DNA from: Prionace glauca
Taxonomy: Eukaryota > Chordata > Chondrichthyes > Carcharhiniformes > Carcharhinidae
Length of the DNA stretch: 64,000 bases
Reading direction: 5' to 3'
Assembly: GCA_037974335.1 (NCBI GenBank)
Contig: CM075729.1
Span: 112,078,437-112,142,436, forward strand
Shown piece after piece: positions 53,113 through 63,921 of this stretch. Both the position numbers and the translations under genes were made by a program. The notes under the pieces were generated by a model. It ran no database searches and was not told the origin of the DNA. It saw only the letters and a list, made by a program, of their open reading frames with translations. Positions within the stretch are counted from its first letter, which is position 1. Each line of letters begins with the position of its first letter.

Positions 53113-54679
53113 AAGTAAAGAATCTGTGCTTTGGTGTTTTGGAGAGCTGATCTGACAATAAACTGCTCTGAGCTGTCAAAACCATTTCAAATTCAACCCA
53201 GGGAACTGGATTCCAGAATCATGTGAGCTTTGTCCTGTGTAGTGATAAATCTGTTAAAGGTTTTTGTTTATTGGGTATTGGTTTTGATTGAACATCTGAT
53301 ATATATTAGTTAAGGGTTATACATTATTGTGACTGTTTTGTTTTCACTTGTAATTGATGAAAATAATTGCTATTTTTCATTCCATATATGTTAACTGTAG
53401 TCTTAAATAAAATTTAGTGGGTCTTTGAATCACACCTGAAGAGGAACATACCATGCTTATCCTAGCCAAATTTAAGCTGCTTCATAAAACACTTTGGAGT
53501 TTCTAACCTGAACCACAACGGTGACCTTTATGGAATTCGACCTTGATGTCCAAATATACCTCACTAATAACAATTTCTTTGTATACACCTTTAGTTACTT
53601 CCACAAGATTACATTCCAGGGACATGACCTGCCCCTTACAAATCCATGGTGGCACTCCATAAATAATTCAAATTTCATAAGTGTGCAGCCATTCTATCCT
53701 CAAATCAAGTTTCCAGCAACTGCCCCACCACAACTTCATTTCTTACTGGGAGCATCAAAAACATCAGTCGTATATACCAGACAGTCTTCATTACAGTGCG
53801 ACGTCAGTGTTACTTCTGATTTGTTGGTGATTTGCATTGTTCGGTGTAATAGACTTTTTGCCCAAAGCATAAAGTATGGTTCAATCAATAATGTCTGGAA
53901 CATAATAGCGTTCTGTCTGGGCTAATACGAACTGTTGTGTGGTTTGTGATTAAGATAATATTTTCCAGTAAGAACATTACGCATTGTGTGTTTTATTAAC
54001 TGTAATCAGCATTGAAATCTCTAACAACCTGGTGTTTACACGTGCCATGTTTGTAAAAAAACAACGAGACGCACATTGGCCAGTGGTATCTTTGTATTCA
54101 ACCCGAAATAGTTTTGATGACTTAGCTGGTTGGTCATCGTACTAAATAGTACAATTCTTGCAGTCCACACTGGTGGCGCTGTTTACGTTTCTGATCGCAA
54201 TCCTTTCCAAACGCAGGTCCCACAATTCTATGTTATTTTCTTCTTCGCTGATGCATATTGGTCAAGTACATTTTTAGTCTGCTTGCTCTGTAGTAATAAA
54301 GCACATGAAACAGTCAATATATAAATAAATCGAGGAAAAAGTGTATGAAGGAGAAGATGGTGAGAATGAAGAAAGACAATGGGCAATATTCTTACCAAAT
54401 ATTGATATGGATTTGTATGAGAGCTTAAAAGTTAAATAAAGGAACGGGTTTGCCCGTTGATGAAATTTGAATCTTATCTATAATGAATGCTTGTTACATA
54501 GAAAAATCTCCAACTATTTTATCGGTGTGCAAAAACTGAATGTGCTTCCATCAACTTTGAATGCTTTCTACTATACGGTATATTTAGCTTAAAGGTGCTG
54601 AAAACCCCTGGAGAAACATGATTTCCTAGCAGATTTCATTGAACGTAGGTATCACTTGCATGGCCTGAATCTGTTTCCA
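53113..54679. other. Non-genic stretch
   Basis: The 134-codon frame at 53521-53925 (+) has no domain, no conserved motif and an AT-rich composition like its surroundings, so it is judged random. Nothing else was recognised. Confidence 0.5.
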
Positions 54680-55290
54680 ATCCCTAACGACCCTTCCCAT
54701 CTGAGTGGATTGCTAGTTTGAAAGGGCAGTTGACAGTCAACCACATTGCCGTGGGATCTGGAGTCACATATATGCCAGATCTCATAAGGACAACAGTTTC
54801 CTTCGCCAAAGAACATTAAGTGAAGCAGTTGTTTTTGTTACAATCCATTGCAGTTACCATTACCAAGAATAGCTTTGAATTCCAGATTTATTAACTGAAT
54901 GCAAATTTCACCAATTTGAGGGGAGGCAGTGGCGAGGATGCATTGTCGCTGGAATAGTAATCGAGAGACCCAGTGCAAGAGATTCTTGGGACCTGGGTTC
55001 GAATGCCATCGTGGCATATGGTGAAATTTGAGTTCAATAAAAATCTAGAGTGAAAAATCTAATGATGACTATGATGCCATTGCTAATTGTTGTAAAAAAA
55101 ATTCTTCTGGCTCACTATAGGGAAGGAAGCTGTCGCTTTCACCTGGTCTGGCCTATCTATCTGTGACTCCAGATCCACAGCAGTGTCGTTGACTCTTAAA
55201 TACCCTCAGGGATGGGGCAATAAATGTTGGACCAGCCAATGACACCCACACTCCATGAACATTTTTTTAAATTCCCATGGTGTTATTTAA
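54680..55290. repeat. SINE type B, two copies in opposite directions
   Basis: 54680-54845 is a minus SINE B body. 54915-55275 is a plus SINE B with tRNA-like head 'gaggcagtggcgaggatgca', B-box-like 'gggttcgaatgcc' and the tail 'gaccagccaatgacacccac'. Confidence 0.8.
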
Positions 55291-55389
55291 AGAGTTGCCC
55301 CCAAAAGGTTTGGCTGGATCTCTGGATTACTAGACCAGTAGCGTTAATATTACATTATAGTCTCATCCCCTCTCCAAAAAAATGGGGCT

Positions 55390-56100
55390 GATCAAAGAAG
55401 TCAGCGCTGATTTCTTAAAGAAAAATTGTGCTTGATTAATTGATTGAATTCTTTGATGAACTGACAGAAAGGATTCTTGAGCATAGAGTGGCGAATGTTG
55501 TGTGTATGAACTTACCCATAGCCTTTGGCAGTATGTCTGTTGCAAATTCTAAACTCATGACATTAACAAGGCAATGGGCGCGTGGAAACAACGTTGGCTT
55601 AGTGAGAGACTGGAGAGAGGGGTCTGCACAGAATAAGCAGGAACTGCTGCCCCTGGTGGATAGATCGGGAATACGTCTACCAAATCTTCACGAAATCTTG
55701 AGCAAACAGAATAACATCCACCTTCCCCAATTTTACTATGCAACTGATGTTCCGCATACCTGGAAACATATTCATGTATCTATTATGCGATCTTGGCAAC
55801 CTTTAAATCCATCCTAAATTGCAGTGCCCAAAACCATGGGAGTTGAGGCCAGAGCACAGTTTATATAGGTTTATTATCGCTTCTCGCTTTTATGTTCAAT
55901 ATTCCAGTTTCCAAAGACCAGTGATTCGTCAATTGTCGTTTTATAGTGATCGAGACTAAGATCAACTTTCAGATGTAGATTTATTTTTAATTAAGTGAAT
56001 TTAAATTCCAGCAACGTGGTGGAGTTGGAACCCATGACTCCAGAAGATTAACCTGGGCGGATTGCTAGCCCGGTAACATTGCCACTAGCACCTCCCGACA
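55390..56100. mobile_element. CR1 fragments and SINE B head
   Basis: 55390-55600 is a plus CR1 RT scrap (HRVANVVCMNLPIAFGSM). 55690-55880 is a minus CR1 piece. 55985-56095 is a minus SINE B tRNA-like head. Confidence 0.6.
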
Positions 56101-56504
56101 CCCATATCAATGATACATAGACGTCCAGAAAATTATAAAATGATTCCAGAGATATGAGTAATCCCTAAGAAATAAGAGATTGATATTTTGGATAAGAATG
56201 TGGCCTGCCTTCTGGACCTGAATCCCTGTAATTCTCTGCAGAAGCCTCTTTACTTTGTCTCGACTCGCCTTCTTTAAGACACTTCTAGAAATCTATTTTG
56301 TTGACCCACCTTATGTTCGCCTATCCTGGTCTCTAGTTCTGCGATTCGAATTCTATTTCGTATTGCTGCTAGGAAGTATATTAAGATCTTTTACCAATAT
56401 TTGCACCACACAAGTGTCAGGCAAAGGCTATGACGCACTTAAACGCCTGATTTTAAAATTCAACAGCGTTACAACCTCTGAATTCCAAACATTCAACCTC
56501 TAGG

Positions 56505-57250
56505 GATTACCATTGACCAGAACCTGAACTGGACCAGTCATCTTAGTGCTGTGGTTGGAAGAGCAGATCGGAGGCTGGGATTCTGAGCGAGTAACTCACC
56601 GTCTATGTCCCCAGATCTGTCCACTACCTACAAGGCACCAGTTAAGACTGTGATTATCGATTCGTAATTCCGCTAAAGTACAGAACAGGCCATTCGGCCC
56701 ACTGAACCGATTCCCAGGCCCTCTCCCCCACCCTATCCCTGTGAGCCGACACATTTCCCATGGTTAATCCATCTAGTCTAAATATCTTAGAGGCAATTTT
56801 CATGGATAATGCACATCTTTGGACTGTGGGAGGAAACCACAGCATCGGAAGCATCCGAAGAAATCCTACGCAGACACTGGGAGAATTTACAAACTCCACA
56901 CAGTTACCCAAGGCCGGAATTGAATCCGAGCCCCTGGAGCTGAGGCAGCAGCGCTAACCACTATAACATCCATTGACCAGGGAGAGTGCGCTTCCAGCAC
57001 TCAATTAAATTGACACCGTCCAGAGCAAAGCCACTAGCTTGATTGGCATCCCGACCATTAACCTTAACATTCGCTCCCTTCGGCACCGCTACACAGTGGC
57101 ACTAGTATGTATCATCGACAACATGAGATCATCAAAGCTTCTTCGTCAGCTCATTCCAAACCTGCGACCACTAACACTGAGAAGCGCATGGGCATCCGAC
57201 ATGTGGGAACGGCCCAATCTGTACATTCTCCTCAAAGCCCTACACAGTCC
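56505..57250 (+). mobile_element. LINE family 2, RT end, split by a SINE
   Basis: The plus strand reads PLGITIDQNLNWTSHLSAVV (56498-56556) and, after the SINE at 56669-56970, ATSLIGIPTINLNIRSLRHR (about 57025-57085). This is the coding direction of the family seen antisense at 3425 and 17130. The motif order is that of a jockey-like RT C-terminus. Confidence 0.75.
56669..56970 (-). repeat. SINE type A nested in LINE family 2
   Basis: The tail lies at 56669 ('gtacagaacaggccattcgg') and the head at 56950 ('gcgctaaccactataacatc'). Confidence 0.85.
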
Positions 57251-57254
57251 TTCC

Positions 57255-58005
57255 AAATATACCTGACACTCAAGGGTAGGGGTCTTAGTTGGGTTGAAGA
57301 GCAGAAGGATCTTGGGGTCCCGGTCCATAGGACTCTTAAATCGGCCTCGCAGGTGGAGGGTGTGGTCAAGAAGGCGTATGGTGTACTGGCCTTCATTAAT
57401 CGAGGGATTGAGTTTAGAAGTCAGGAGGTAATGCTGCAACTTTATAAGACCCTTGTCAGACCCCACTTGGAGTATGTGCGCAGTTCTGGTCGCCTCACTA
57501 CAGGGAGGATGTGGAAGCTATTGAGAGGGTGCAGAGGAGATTTACAAGGATGTTGCCTGGATTGGGAGGCATGCCTTATGAAGATAGATTGAAGGAGCTA
57601 GGTCTCTTCTCCCAGGAGAGACTAAGGTTGAGAGGCGACCTGATAGAGGTTAATAAAATGTTGAGAGGAATAGATAGGGTGGATTCTCGGAGGCTATTTC
57701 GCAGGGCTGAAATGGTCGCTAAGAGAGGACACAGGTTTAACGTGCTGGGAAGCAAGTACAGATGAGATGTTAGGGGAAAGTTTCTCACTCAGAGGGTGGT
57801 GAGTGAGTGGAATTGGCTGCTGTCGGTGGTGGTAGAGGCGAACTTGCTGGGGGTTTTTAAAAGACTTCTGGATGAGTATATGGGATCTAATGGGATTGGA
57901 AATTACAGATAGTTCTATGGCTTGGTAGGTATAGATGTGATCGGTGCAACTTGTCGGCCGAAGGGCCTGTTTGGGCTGGAGTGTTCTCTGTTCTATGTTC
58001 TCATT
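57255..58005 (+). mobile_element. CR1-clade LINE, 5'-truncated
   Basis: It reads LGVPVHRTLKSASQVEGVVK, VQRRFTRMLPGLGGMPYEDR and RLRGDLIEVNKMLRGIDRVD across two frames, then the 3' end 'gggcctgtttgggctggagt' to 'gttctatgttct'. A single missing base near 57475 separates the frames. Confidence 0.9.
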
Positions 58006-58419
58006 TAGAATATTGGAACCCCCGTTTTAACAGTACAGTGGGATTCCGACACAACACCACCTTAGGTGGTTCGACATGACAACTCCCGACACCTTGTCAA
58101 GGGCAATTTGGAAGGAGCCACGCTTTCCGGCCATGTCAGATACGGCATCAACTCATGAAATAATACACGTGAAACAAATGCGCTATTTAAATGCGCGCCG
58201 TTGTTGCCACTAGTGTGATATGAAATTATCTCCCAAACAGGCTGGGTTTACATAATGGACTTCCGCCAAGGGGAAATGATTAACGGGGTTTATTTTGTGA
58301 AAATCCTGGCAGTTTTTACTCTGAAGCACTTGATTGGCATGGGGGTTGCGTCTAAATCACAATATATAAACAGAGAATATATTCTTCGCCTCGATTTCAG
58401 TAACTGTAAGTGTACGTAC

Positions 58420-58469
58420 CACACCGTTTAAATCGGTCTCAATCACCGCACCAACCAGATCTACCACAT
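58420..58469 (-). CDS. Possible further microexon, degenerate
   Basis: This 50-base interval lies between 'gtttttag' and a GTACGT donor. Its end (VIETDLNG) resembles the exon at 60705-60739 (VYDETDLDG). In the phase used by the others it hits a stop; in phase 1 it is open, but the tyrosine is lost. It is either a dead copy or a differently spliced last exon. Confidence 0.3.
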
Positions 58470-58934
58470 CTAAAAACAAAGGAATACAATTTTGAAACGA
58501 GCAATAGATAGGTTGCTATAAATGCACATGACAGTTCTAGTAAACAGGCGTCGAGGGTAAGCACTCTGTAGCTCAAACAATCTCATAACATTAACAGGCA
58601 GTTTGTAACATTCGCTGCGTACAATGTCTAATGGTACACCATATAGTTTGGTTACAGCGTATACCTTATCGATAAGACGGAAAAAAAGGAACACTGCATT
58701 TTATATTTCAGGACAACACTTGACGGTACAATAATAAATTACACTTTAACATGAAGGACCTTTATTTTTCCCTCATTAACTACAGCGATAGGTGTTGGCT
58801 ATATAACGGAATCCCCTTTAATGCGTTTTAATAAATTATGGCAAAACTCTTATCTGCTTCACGCACGTTCTTCAAGGAAATCTACCATCCCTCGGTTGTC
58901 TGACAGCCCCAGACGGCCTCCAATCTCACAGCAA

Positions 58935-59540
58935 TGTTTTTATTTTAATTATTTCATGGGGCATCGCTGGTAATGTCAACATTTGTTGCCCATTCTTAAT
59001 TGCCCTGAATAGCCATTTCAGTGGGCAGTTAAGAGTCAAGCACATTGCTGTGACTCTGGAAGCACATGTAGGCCAGATCAGGTAAGGACGGCAGATTTCC
59101 TTCCCTATAGGACATCGGTGAGACAGTTGGGGTTTTCCAGCGGCTATAGTTGCAATATCACCACCGGACTCACTTTTCAATTTCACATGTGGTTAATCCG
59201 TAACTGATGTCTAACGTGGTACAGCAAACACCTCAATTGTTTCAAAGGCAATCCATATGGACAATAAATATTGGCCTTGTCAGTGACGCCAACATGGAAT
59301 CATAGAATCACAGAATCCCCTATAGTGCAAAAAGAAGTTACTTGGCCCATCGAGTTTGCACCGACCATAATACCCACCCAGACCCTATCGCCATAACCGC
59401 ATGTATTTACCATAGCTAGTCCCCCTGGCACTAAGGGGCAATTTAGCATGGCCAATCCACCTAACCCGTACGTCTTTCGAGCGTGGGAGGAAACCGGAGC
59501 ACCGGGAGAAAACCCACGCAAACACAAGGAGAATGTCTTC
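58935..59540 (-). repeat. SINE type B (-) and SINE type A (-)
   Basis: 58935-59190 is a SINE B body and tail. 59240-59292 is a plus-strand SINE B tail scrap. 59294-59540 is a SINE A with tail 1 ('tggaatcatagaatcacaga'). They lie in the 3' part of the microexon gene. Confidence 0.8.
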
Positions 59541-59629
59541 ATTTTTTAAAGCACTAACCGGACTAAATTAAATTCGAAAGGCTAATATGGCCAATACTAT
59601 CTGCCAAGGAGAAAACGAAAAATCCTTAC

Positions 59630-59664
59630 CAAGCTGGTCAATTTCGGAATAGAATTCTTCCTCA
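59630..59664 (-). CDS. Microexon, tyrosine module (pair 4)
   Basis: 35 nt, phase 2 to 1. It encodes EEEFYSEIDQL. Acceptor 'ctttgttgttcag', donor GTAAGG. Y-S-E-I is an SH2-type YxxI site with acidic flanks. Confidence 0.7.
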
Positions 59665-62600
59665 CTGAACAACAAAGGAAAGAGATTAGAGTGAGATTGG
59701 TTCCAATCATGTGGGACACCTCCGCTGAACACAAAGGGAAAAAAGTGAAATCTTAGTATATTTCTACTCACCATAGAGGAGGGGGAAAGTCTGCGAAGAT
59801 ACAAATAATAAATAAAAAGACCATAAGTATGTAACAAAATTGCATTTAGCCATGTCTGAGTTTGAAGATTAGTCTATAACCATTGATAACTATTTATCGG
59901 GAGGGCACTGAGAGTTAGAAAAGGTGCTGTCCGCAGCTATTACATTGTCCCTTCAATATAGCAACAGCTTCTATTCCACTGCAGGCAACGGACTGAATCT
60001 ATCTTGTATCCACATCTGAAGGTGCAATGTTTTACTTCCAATCCTGGATAGAATGAGCGGAGGGTGGAGCTCAGTACAACAGAGCTCCATTACACTTAAC
60101 ACATGAAGTTGATCCGACAAATCAAAACAATAAAATAATCCAATACTGGCATACTGCAGTGATTCTGGTGAAACTGTAGCGTTGGTGAAGTATAGATAGC
60201 ATGATTCCCCTACTGGCCGTCATTCCAATTTGACAGTAATCTCAGTCAGAGATCTGATTAAGGGTCATCCTGATTCCAAACATTTGTTCTACTCACTCTC
60301 CAGAGATGCTGTCAGACCTGTTGAGCATCTTCGGTGCTTTGCTTTCATATTATTGTAGTAATCTAAGTGTCCTTGTTGCCAATACCATAGATAATTTTAA
60401 CGCGCAGGTTGGGAAACCCACGGGAGCGGATGAAGCGCCAGTTCTATGCTATATGCAATCATAACTTCCGCTGAGTTCTATAGAGAATAAAATCGCGCAA
60501 AACAAGCGATGTTTCCGATTTCCTCAGCTTCTCGAGAGGCGGGGCAGGTGAGTCCCGGTATGGGAACAGTGGGTTGGAGCAGGATACCGGGGGGGGGGAC
60601 GAGGAAACAGCCAATTACACAAGCTACTCCTGAGTTATTTAGCCAGAACCCGAAATCTTACTGAACGTTGGATTTGGAAAAACTGCACAAATCTTGAAAC
60701 TCACCATCCAGGTCGGTTTCGTCGTATACTATCTCATCCCTTGGTAATAAAAAAAAAGATCAATGTCACTGCATTTTTACTCAAACTATAGATCAATTCC
60801 AATCAAAGTGACAAAAGAAATCAAATCTGAGATTCACCAACCATTCTGAAGGCGGATCAAATTCTGCAAGAATAATGAATAACGATGAAAAGTTAATACA
60901 ATCCATCTAAAGGTACTTTGAATAAAATAGACTGTTTCCATGGCGGGTGGTTATGATTATAGAACTTAAATTTACATTGAAAAAAATACCCGAGGGAAAT
61001 TTATTTTTTTCAATGAGGGGATCAGTTATGCGCTATAGGGAACCGTGTTGGAAATAAATTATCGCTCAGACAGTTGGAATAATATTCAGTTTAGAAGAAT
61101 GGCATGTGATCTTACTGCAACACCTAAGATCCTGAGGAGACTTGGGAGGTTGGATACTGGGAGGGTGTTTCTCCCTTGTGGGCAAATCTAGAACTAGGGG
61201 ACATAGTTTACGAAGAAGAGGTCTCCCATCTAAGGCTTAGATTAGGGTCATTTTTGTTCTCTCAGGCAGTCGTTGGTCTGTGAAATTCTCTTCTGCAGTG
61301 AAAGCTGGGTCATTGAGCTAAGCTATGGCTGCGTTGAATAGTTATTTGATAAACAAGAGTTGGAGAGATACGTGGTGGAAGGGACGTTGCAAAGTAATGC
61401 TGACACCACAACCAGATTAGCTCCGATTTTACTGAATGGCGGAGCAGGCTACAAGGGCTGAATGGCCCCCTCCTGTTCCAAACTCTTCCATTCCTGGAAT
61501 TAACTCAGAGTTCCAGACACACATGTTGTTACGTTTGATCAATGAATAATCATTTTGGACTGCGATTCAGACTGATTTTATTTTTCACTTTCTCAAAATA
61601 GACTGACATTATTTTACGTTTATATTGGGTGGCATGGCGGCACAGTGGTTAGCACTGCTGCCGCACTGCGCCAGGGACCGGGGTTCAATATTGGCCTCAG
61701 GTCACTGTGTGTGTGGAGTTTGCATGTACTCCCCATGTCTGCGTGGGTTTCCTCTGGGTGCTCCCACACTCCAAAGATGTGTGGGTTTGGCTGACTGGCC
61801 AAGTTAAATTGCAACTTATTGTCAGGAAAATTAGCAGGGTAAATGTGTGGGACTGCGGACTTAAGGCCTGGCCGGGATTGTTATCAATACAGATGCAATG
61901 CGCCAAATGGTCTCCTTCTGCACTGTAGAAATTCTATAATTCATTTTACAATGTCTCACCAGAATAAAAGGAGCTTGTGTGGCATGTGTCACGGATCACC
62001 CACTACTGCAAAAGACAGTATAGCGCATGTACTCCCTAGCCCTGCTGAGAAGAAGGTTCAATACTATGAATGTGCTTTATTTACCAGGTGGGTTAATTTC
62101 ATCATAGGTGGCAACATCACTATCCACACAGGGTCTGCCAAAGATAAAACAAAATTGCATATATATAAAACAAAAGTGCAGAACTATTTTTTAAAAAGTC
62201 TCATTACTGCCATAACCACAAACTAACCTTTGCACGTCTGTGTCTAATTCTGTGGGGAAAAAAGTCAAAAACTAAGATTTATCATTTAATGCAAACATGC
62301 CAAACACTTCTGATATTGCGAAGAGATGTTACAATCGCATGAACCTCCTAAATGCAATAATAGCTAGAAAATATAATAAAGTACTTTCCTAATGGGAAAT
62401 ATCATTCTGAATACCTGAATGATGATTCAGTAATAAGAACATAAGAAGTAGGAGCAGGAGTAGGCCATCTAGCCCTTCGAGCCTGCTCCGCCGTTCAATA
62501 AGATCATGGGTGATCTGAAGTGGATCAGTTCCACTTTCCCGCTTTCTCCCCATAACCCTTAATTCCCTTGTCTGTCAAAAACCTACCTACCCGTTACTTA

Positions 62601-63921
62601 AATATATTTAGCAAGGTAGCCTCCACCACTTCAACGGGCAAAGAATTCCGGAGATTCACCACCCTTTGAGTGAAGAAGTTCCTCCTCAACTCCGATCTAA
62701 ACTGCGCCCCCCCCCCCCCACCTTATCTTGAGGCTGTGCCCTCTAGTCTTGCTACCCTTTCTAAGCGGGAAAAATCTCTCTACCGCTACCCTATCCATCC
62801 CTTTCATTATCTTATACGTCTCTATAAGATCCCCCCTCATCCTTCTAAACTCCAACTGTTAAAGTAATCGAACTGTTAAAGTGATTGACTCACTATTACA
62901 TACTCACCATGCAAATTGACAACATTCCAAGGCGTAAAATTGCTGTAGATTGAATGGAAAACAATAATGTCACTGAATTGAATGTCGGAAAGCATATCAA
63001 TTGTGTTTTAAATAAAGAAAATATGAGATTGGTCTTCAATGTCCACTGACCGTTGTAATGCTGAAGGATCCGGTGCTGCTAAAATCAAAGGCAAAAGAGA
63101 ATAGCTATCATGAACTTCTCTTACTTACAGCCTTCCAACTACAATCCAGCTAAAACAGGATATTGGTTTCAACTAAACTTTACCACTACCGTTTATCTAA
63201 TCAATTATAGAATCATAGAATCCCTACAGTGCAGAAGGAGGCCGTTCGACCCATCGACCCACCTATCCCCGTGATCCCAAATATTTACCCTGCTAGTCCC
63301 CCTCACACTGATGGGGCAATTTAGCATTGCCAATCAGCCTAACTGGTACATTTTTGGAGTGTGGCGGAGGAAACCAGGACACACAGAGAAAATCAATGCA
63401 AACACGGGGTGGATGTGCAAACTCCTCACAGACTGTGACCCAAGTCAGGAATGGAACCTGGATCCCTGGCACTGTGAGACAGCGGTGCTAACCACTGTGC
63501 GACCATACCACCCCCAACTGATTCAATTTCTGTTGATCTCCATTTGCTGAATATTAAAACATGTGGTGTAGAATTTAATGCATCTCACTCAACATAATCA
63601 GGAAATAGTGCACTGCAGATCACAAAATATAAATGTTATAACCTAAAAGTTAATGTTTAAAACAGATAAGGAGGAACACCGATCACACTATGGGACCATC
63701 CTGAATGGTTGGGACTCTTGTCTAATGATAAGCAAGGTAAGACCATCCACAATAAAGCAGAAACCTCTGTGTCATGCTGACTCCCTAACTATTCACTAGC
63801 TAATTTCAGCTAGACTATTTTATAGCCCATTGCTGAAGTGTGTTTCTTGCAGCAAAATATTACAAGTTGAACAAGTCACTTACCAGCGTGAGGAATATCT
63901 TCATAAGTCCGATCATTGTTT
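59630..63921 (-). CDS. Microexon gene: modular YxxI signalling tail of an unidentified receptor
   Basis: Nine small exons on the minus strand: 63921-63884, 63075-63051, 62942-62908, 62249-62228, 62134-62085, 60863-60842, 60739-60705, 59790-59772, 59664-59630. They alternate between phase 1-to-2 exons (25, 22, 22 and 19 nt) and phase 2-to-1 exons (38, 35, 50, 35 and 35 nt). All have GT-AG borders and every junction agrees in frame. Within each pair the intron is 93-108 bp; between pairs it is longer and holds repeats. A pair encodes about 17-24 residues: an acidic/proline linker, then a tyrosine motif (TYEDI, TYDEI, VYDET, FYSEI; one has Trp). The repeated two-exon unit implies tandem exon-pair duplication. 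No membrane span or ectodomain is in the window; those should lie beyond 64 kb. Tyrosine tails of CD5/CD6/WC1-type scavenger receptors look similar, but the identity is open. Confidence 0.7.
59772..59790 (-). CDS. Microexon, linker module (pair 4)
   Basis: 19 nt, phase 1 to 2, encoding FPPPL between split codons. Acceptor 'tatcttcgcag', donor GTGAGT. It sits 107 bp before its partner exon, as the other pairs do. Confidence 0.65.
60290..60355 (+). repeat. Palindromic repeat family D, half copy
   Basis: 'actctccagagatgctgtca' then 'gacctgttgagcatcttcgg' matches 36290 and 52120. Confidence 0.55.
60705..60739 (-). CDS. Microexon, tyrosine module (pair 3)
   Basis: 35 nt, phase 2 to 1, encoding DEIVYDETDLD. 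Donor GTGAGT, acceptor 'ttattaccaag'. The residue three after Tyr is Thr, not Ile. Confidence 0.7.
60842..60863 (-). CDS. Microexon, linker module (pair 3)
   Basis: 22 nt, phase 1 to 2, encoding FDPPSE. Acceptor 'ttattcttgcag', donor GTTGGT. The intron to its partner is 102 bp. Confidence 0.65.
61090..61500 (+). mobile_element. CR1 fragment, old
   Basis: 'agtttagaagaatggcatgt' to 'ggcggagcaggctacaaggg' is a decayed CR1 C-terminal region and 3' end. It lies in an intron of the microexon gene. Confidence 0.75.
61627..61940 (+). repeat. SINE type A, tail-1
   Basis: Head 'ggtggcatggcggcacagtg', tail 'gcgccaaatggtctccttct'. It is antisense to the microexon gene, in an intron. Confidence 0.87.
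62085..62134 (-). CDS. Microexon, tyrosine module (pair 2)
   Basis: 50 nt, phase 2 to 1, encoding PCVDSDVATYDEINPP. It is 15 bases longer than the standard 35. Acceptor 'ttttatctttggcag', donor GTAAAT. Y-D-E-I is a YxxI site. Confidence 0.72.
62228..62249 (-). CDS. Microexon, linker module (pair 2)
   Basis: 22 nt, phase 1 to 2, encoding LDTDVQ. Acceptor 'ttttttccccacag' is strong, donor GTTAGT. The intron to its partner is 93 bp. Confidence 0.7.
62434..62862 (-). mobile_element. CR1 3' part in an intron of the microexon gene
   Basis: The 3' end is at 62434 ('taagaacataagaagtagga'). It contains a run of 13 C at 62707-62719, at the same element position where other copies carry short C runs. 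5'-truncated at about 62862. Confidence 0.88.
62908..62942 (-). CDS. Microexon, variant module with Trp (pair 1)
   Basis: 35 nt, phase 2 to 1, encoding NFTPWNVVNLH. Acceptor 'cattcaatctacag', donor GTGAGT. Trp stands where the others have Tyr, so this module cannot be phosphorylated there. Confidence 0.68.
63051..63075 (-). CDS. Microexon, linker module (pair 1)
   Basis: 25 nt, phase 1 to 2, encoding PDPSALQ. The acceptor is a TAGCAG double site, so 28 nt is also possible without a frame change. Donor GTCAGT. The intron to its partner is 108 bp. Confidence 0.62.
63205..63512 (-). repeat. SINE type A, tail-1
   Basis: The tail is at 63205 ('tatagaatcatagaatccct') and the head at 63486 ('gctaaccactgtgcgaccat'). 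It lies in an intron, same strand as the microexon gene. Confidence 0.88.
63884..63921 (-). CDS. Microexon, tyrosine module (first in window)
   Basis: 38 nt, phase 2 to 1, encoding NNDRTYEDIPHA. Acceptor 'tttgtgattcag', donor GTAAGT. Its linker partner is expected about 100 bp upstream, just beyond the window edge at 64000. Confidence 0.7.

Noticed and set aside
53521-53925. 134-codon ORF on the plus strand
   Set aside because: AT-rich like its surroundings, without a domain or splice signals; one such frame is expected by chance in 64 kb.
58470-58694. 74-codon minus ORF (MFLFFRLIDKVYAVTKLYG...)
   Set aside because: No recognisable family, no splice context linking it to the microexons; may be random.
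59690-59724. A second acceptor (gtgttcag, AG ending at 59725) just before the 59664 microexon
   Set aside because: It has no usable donor within 30 bases and lies inside the 107-bp intron of pair 4; probably a duplicated intron end.
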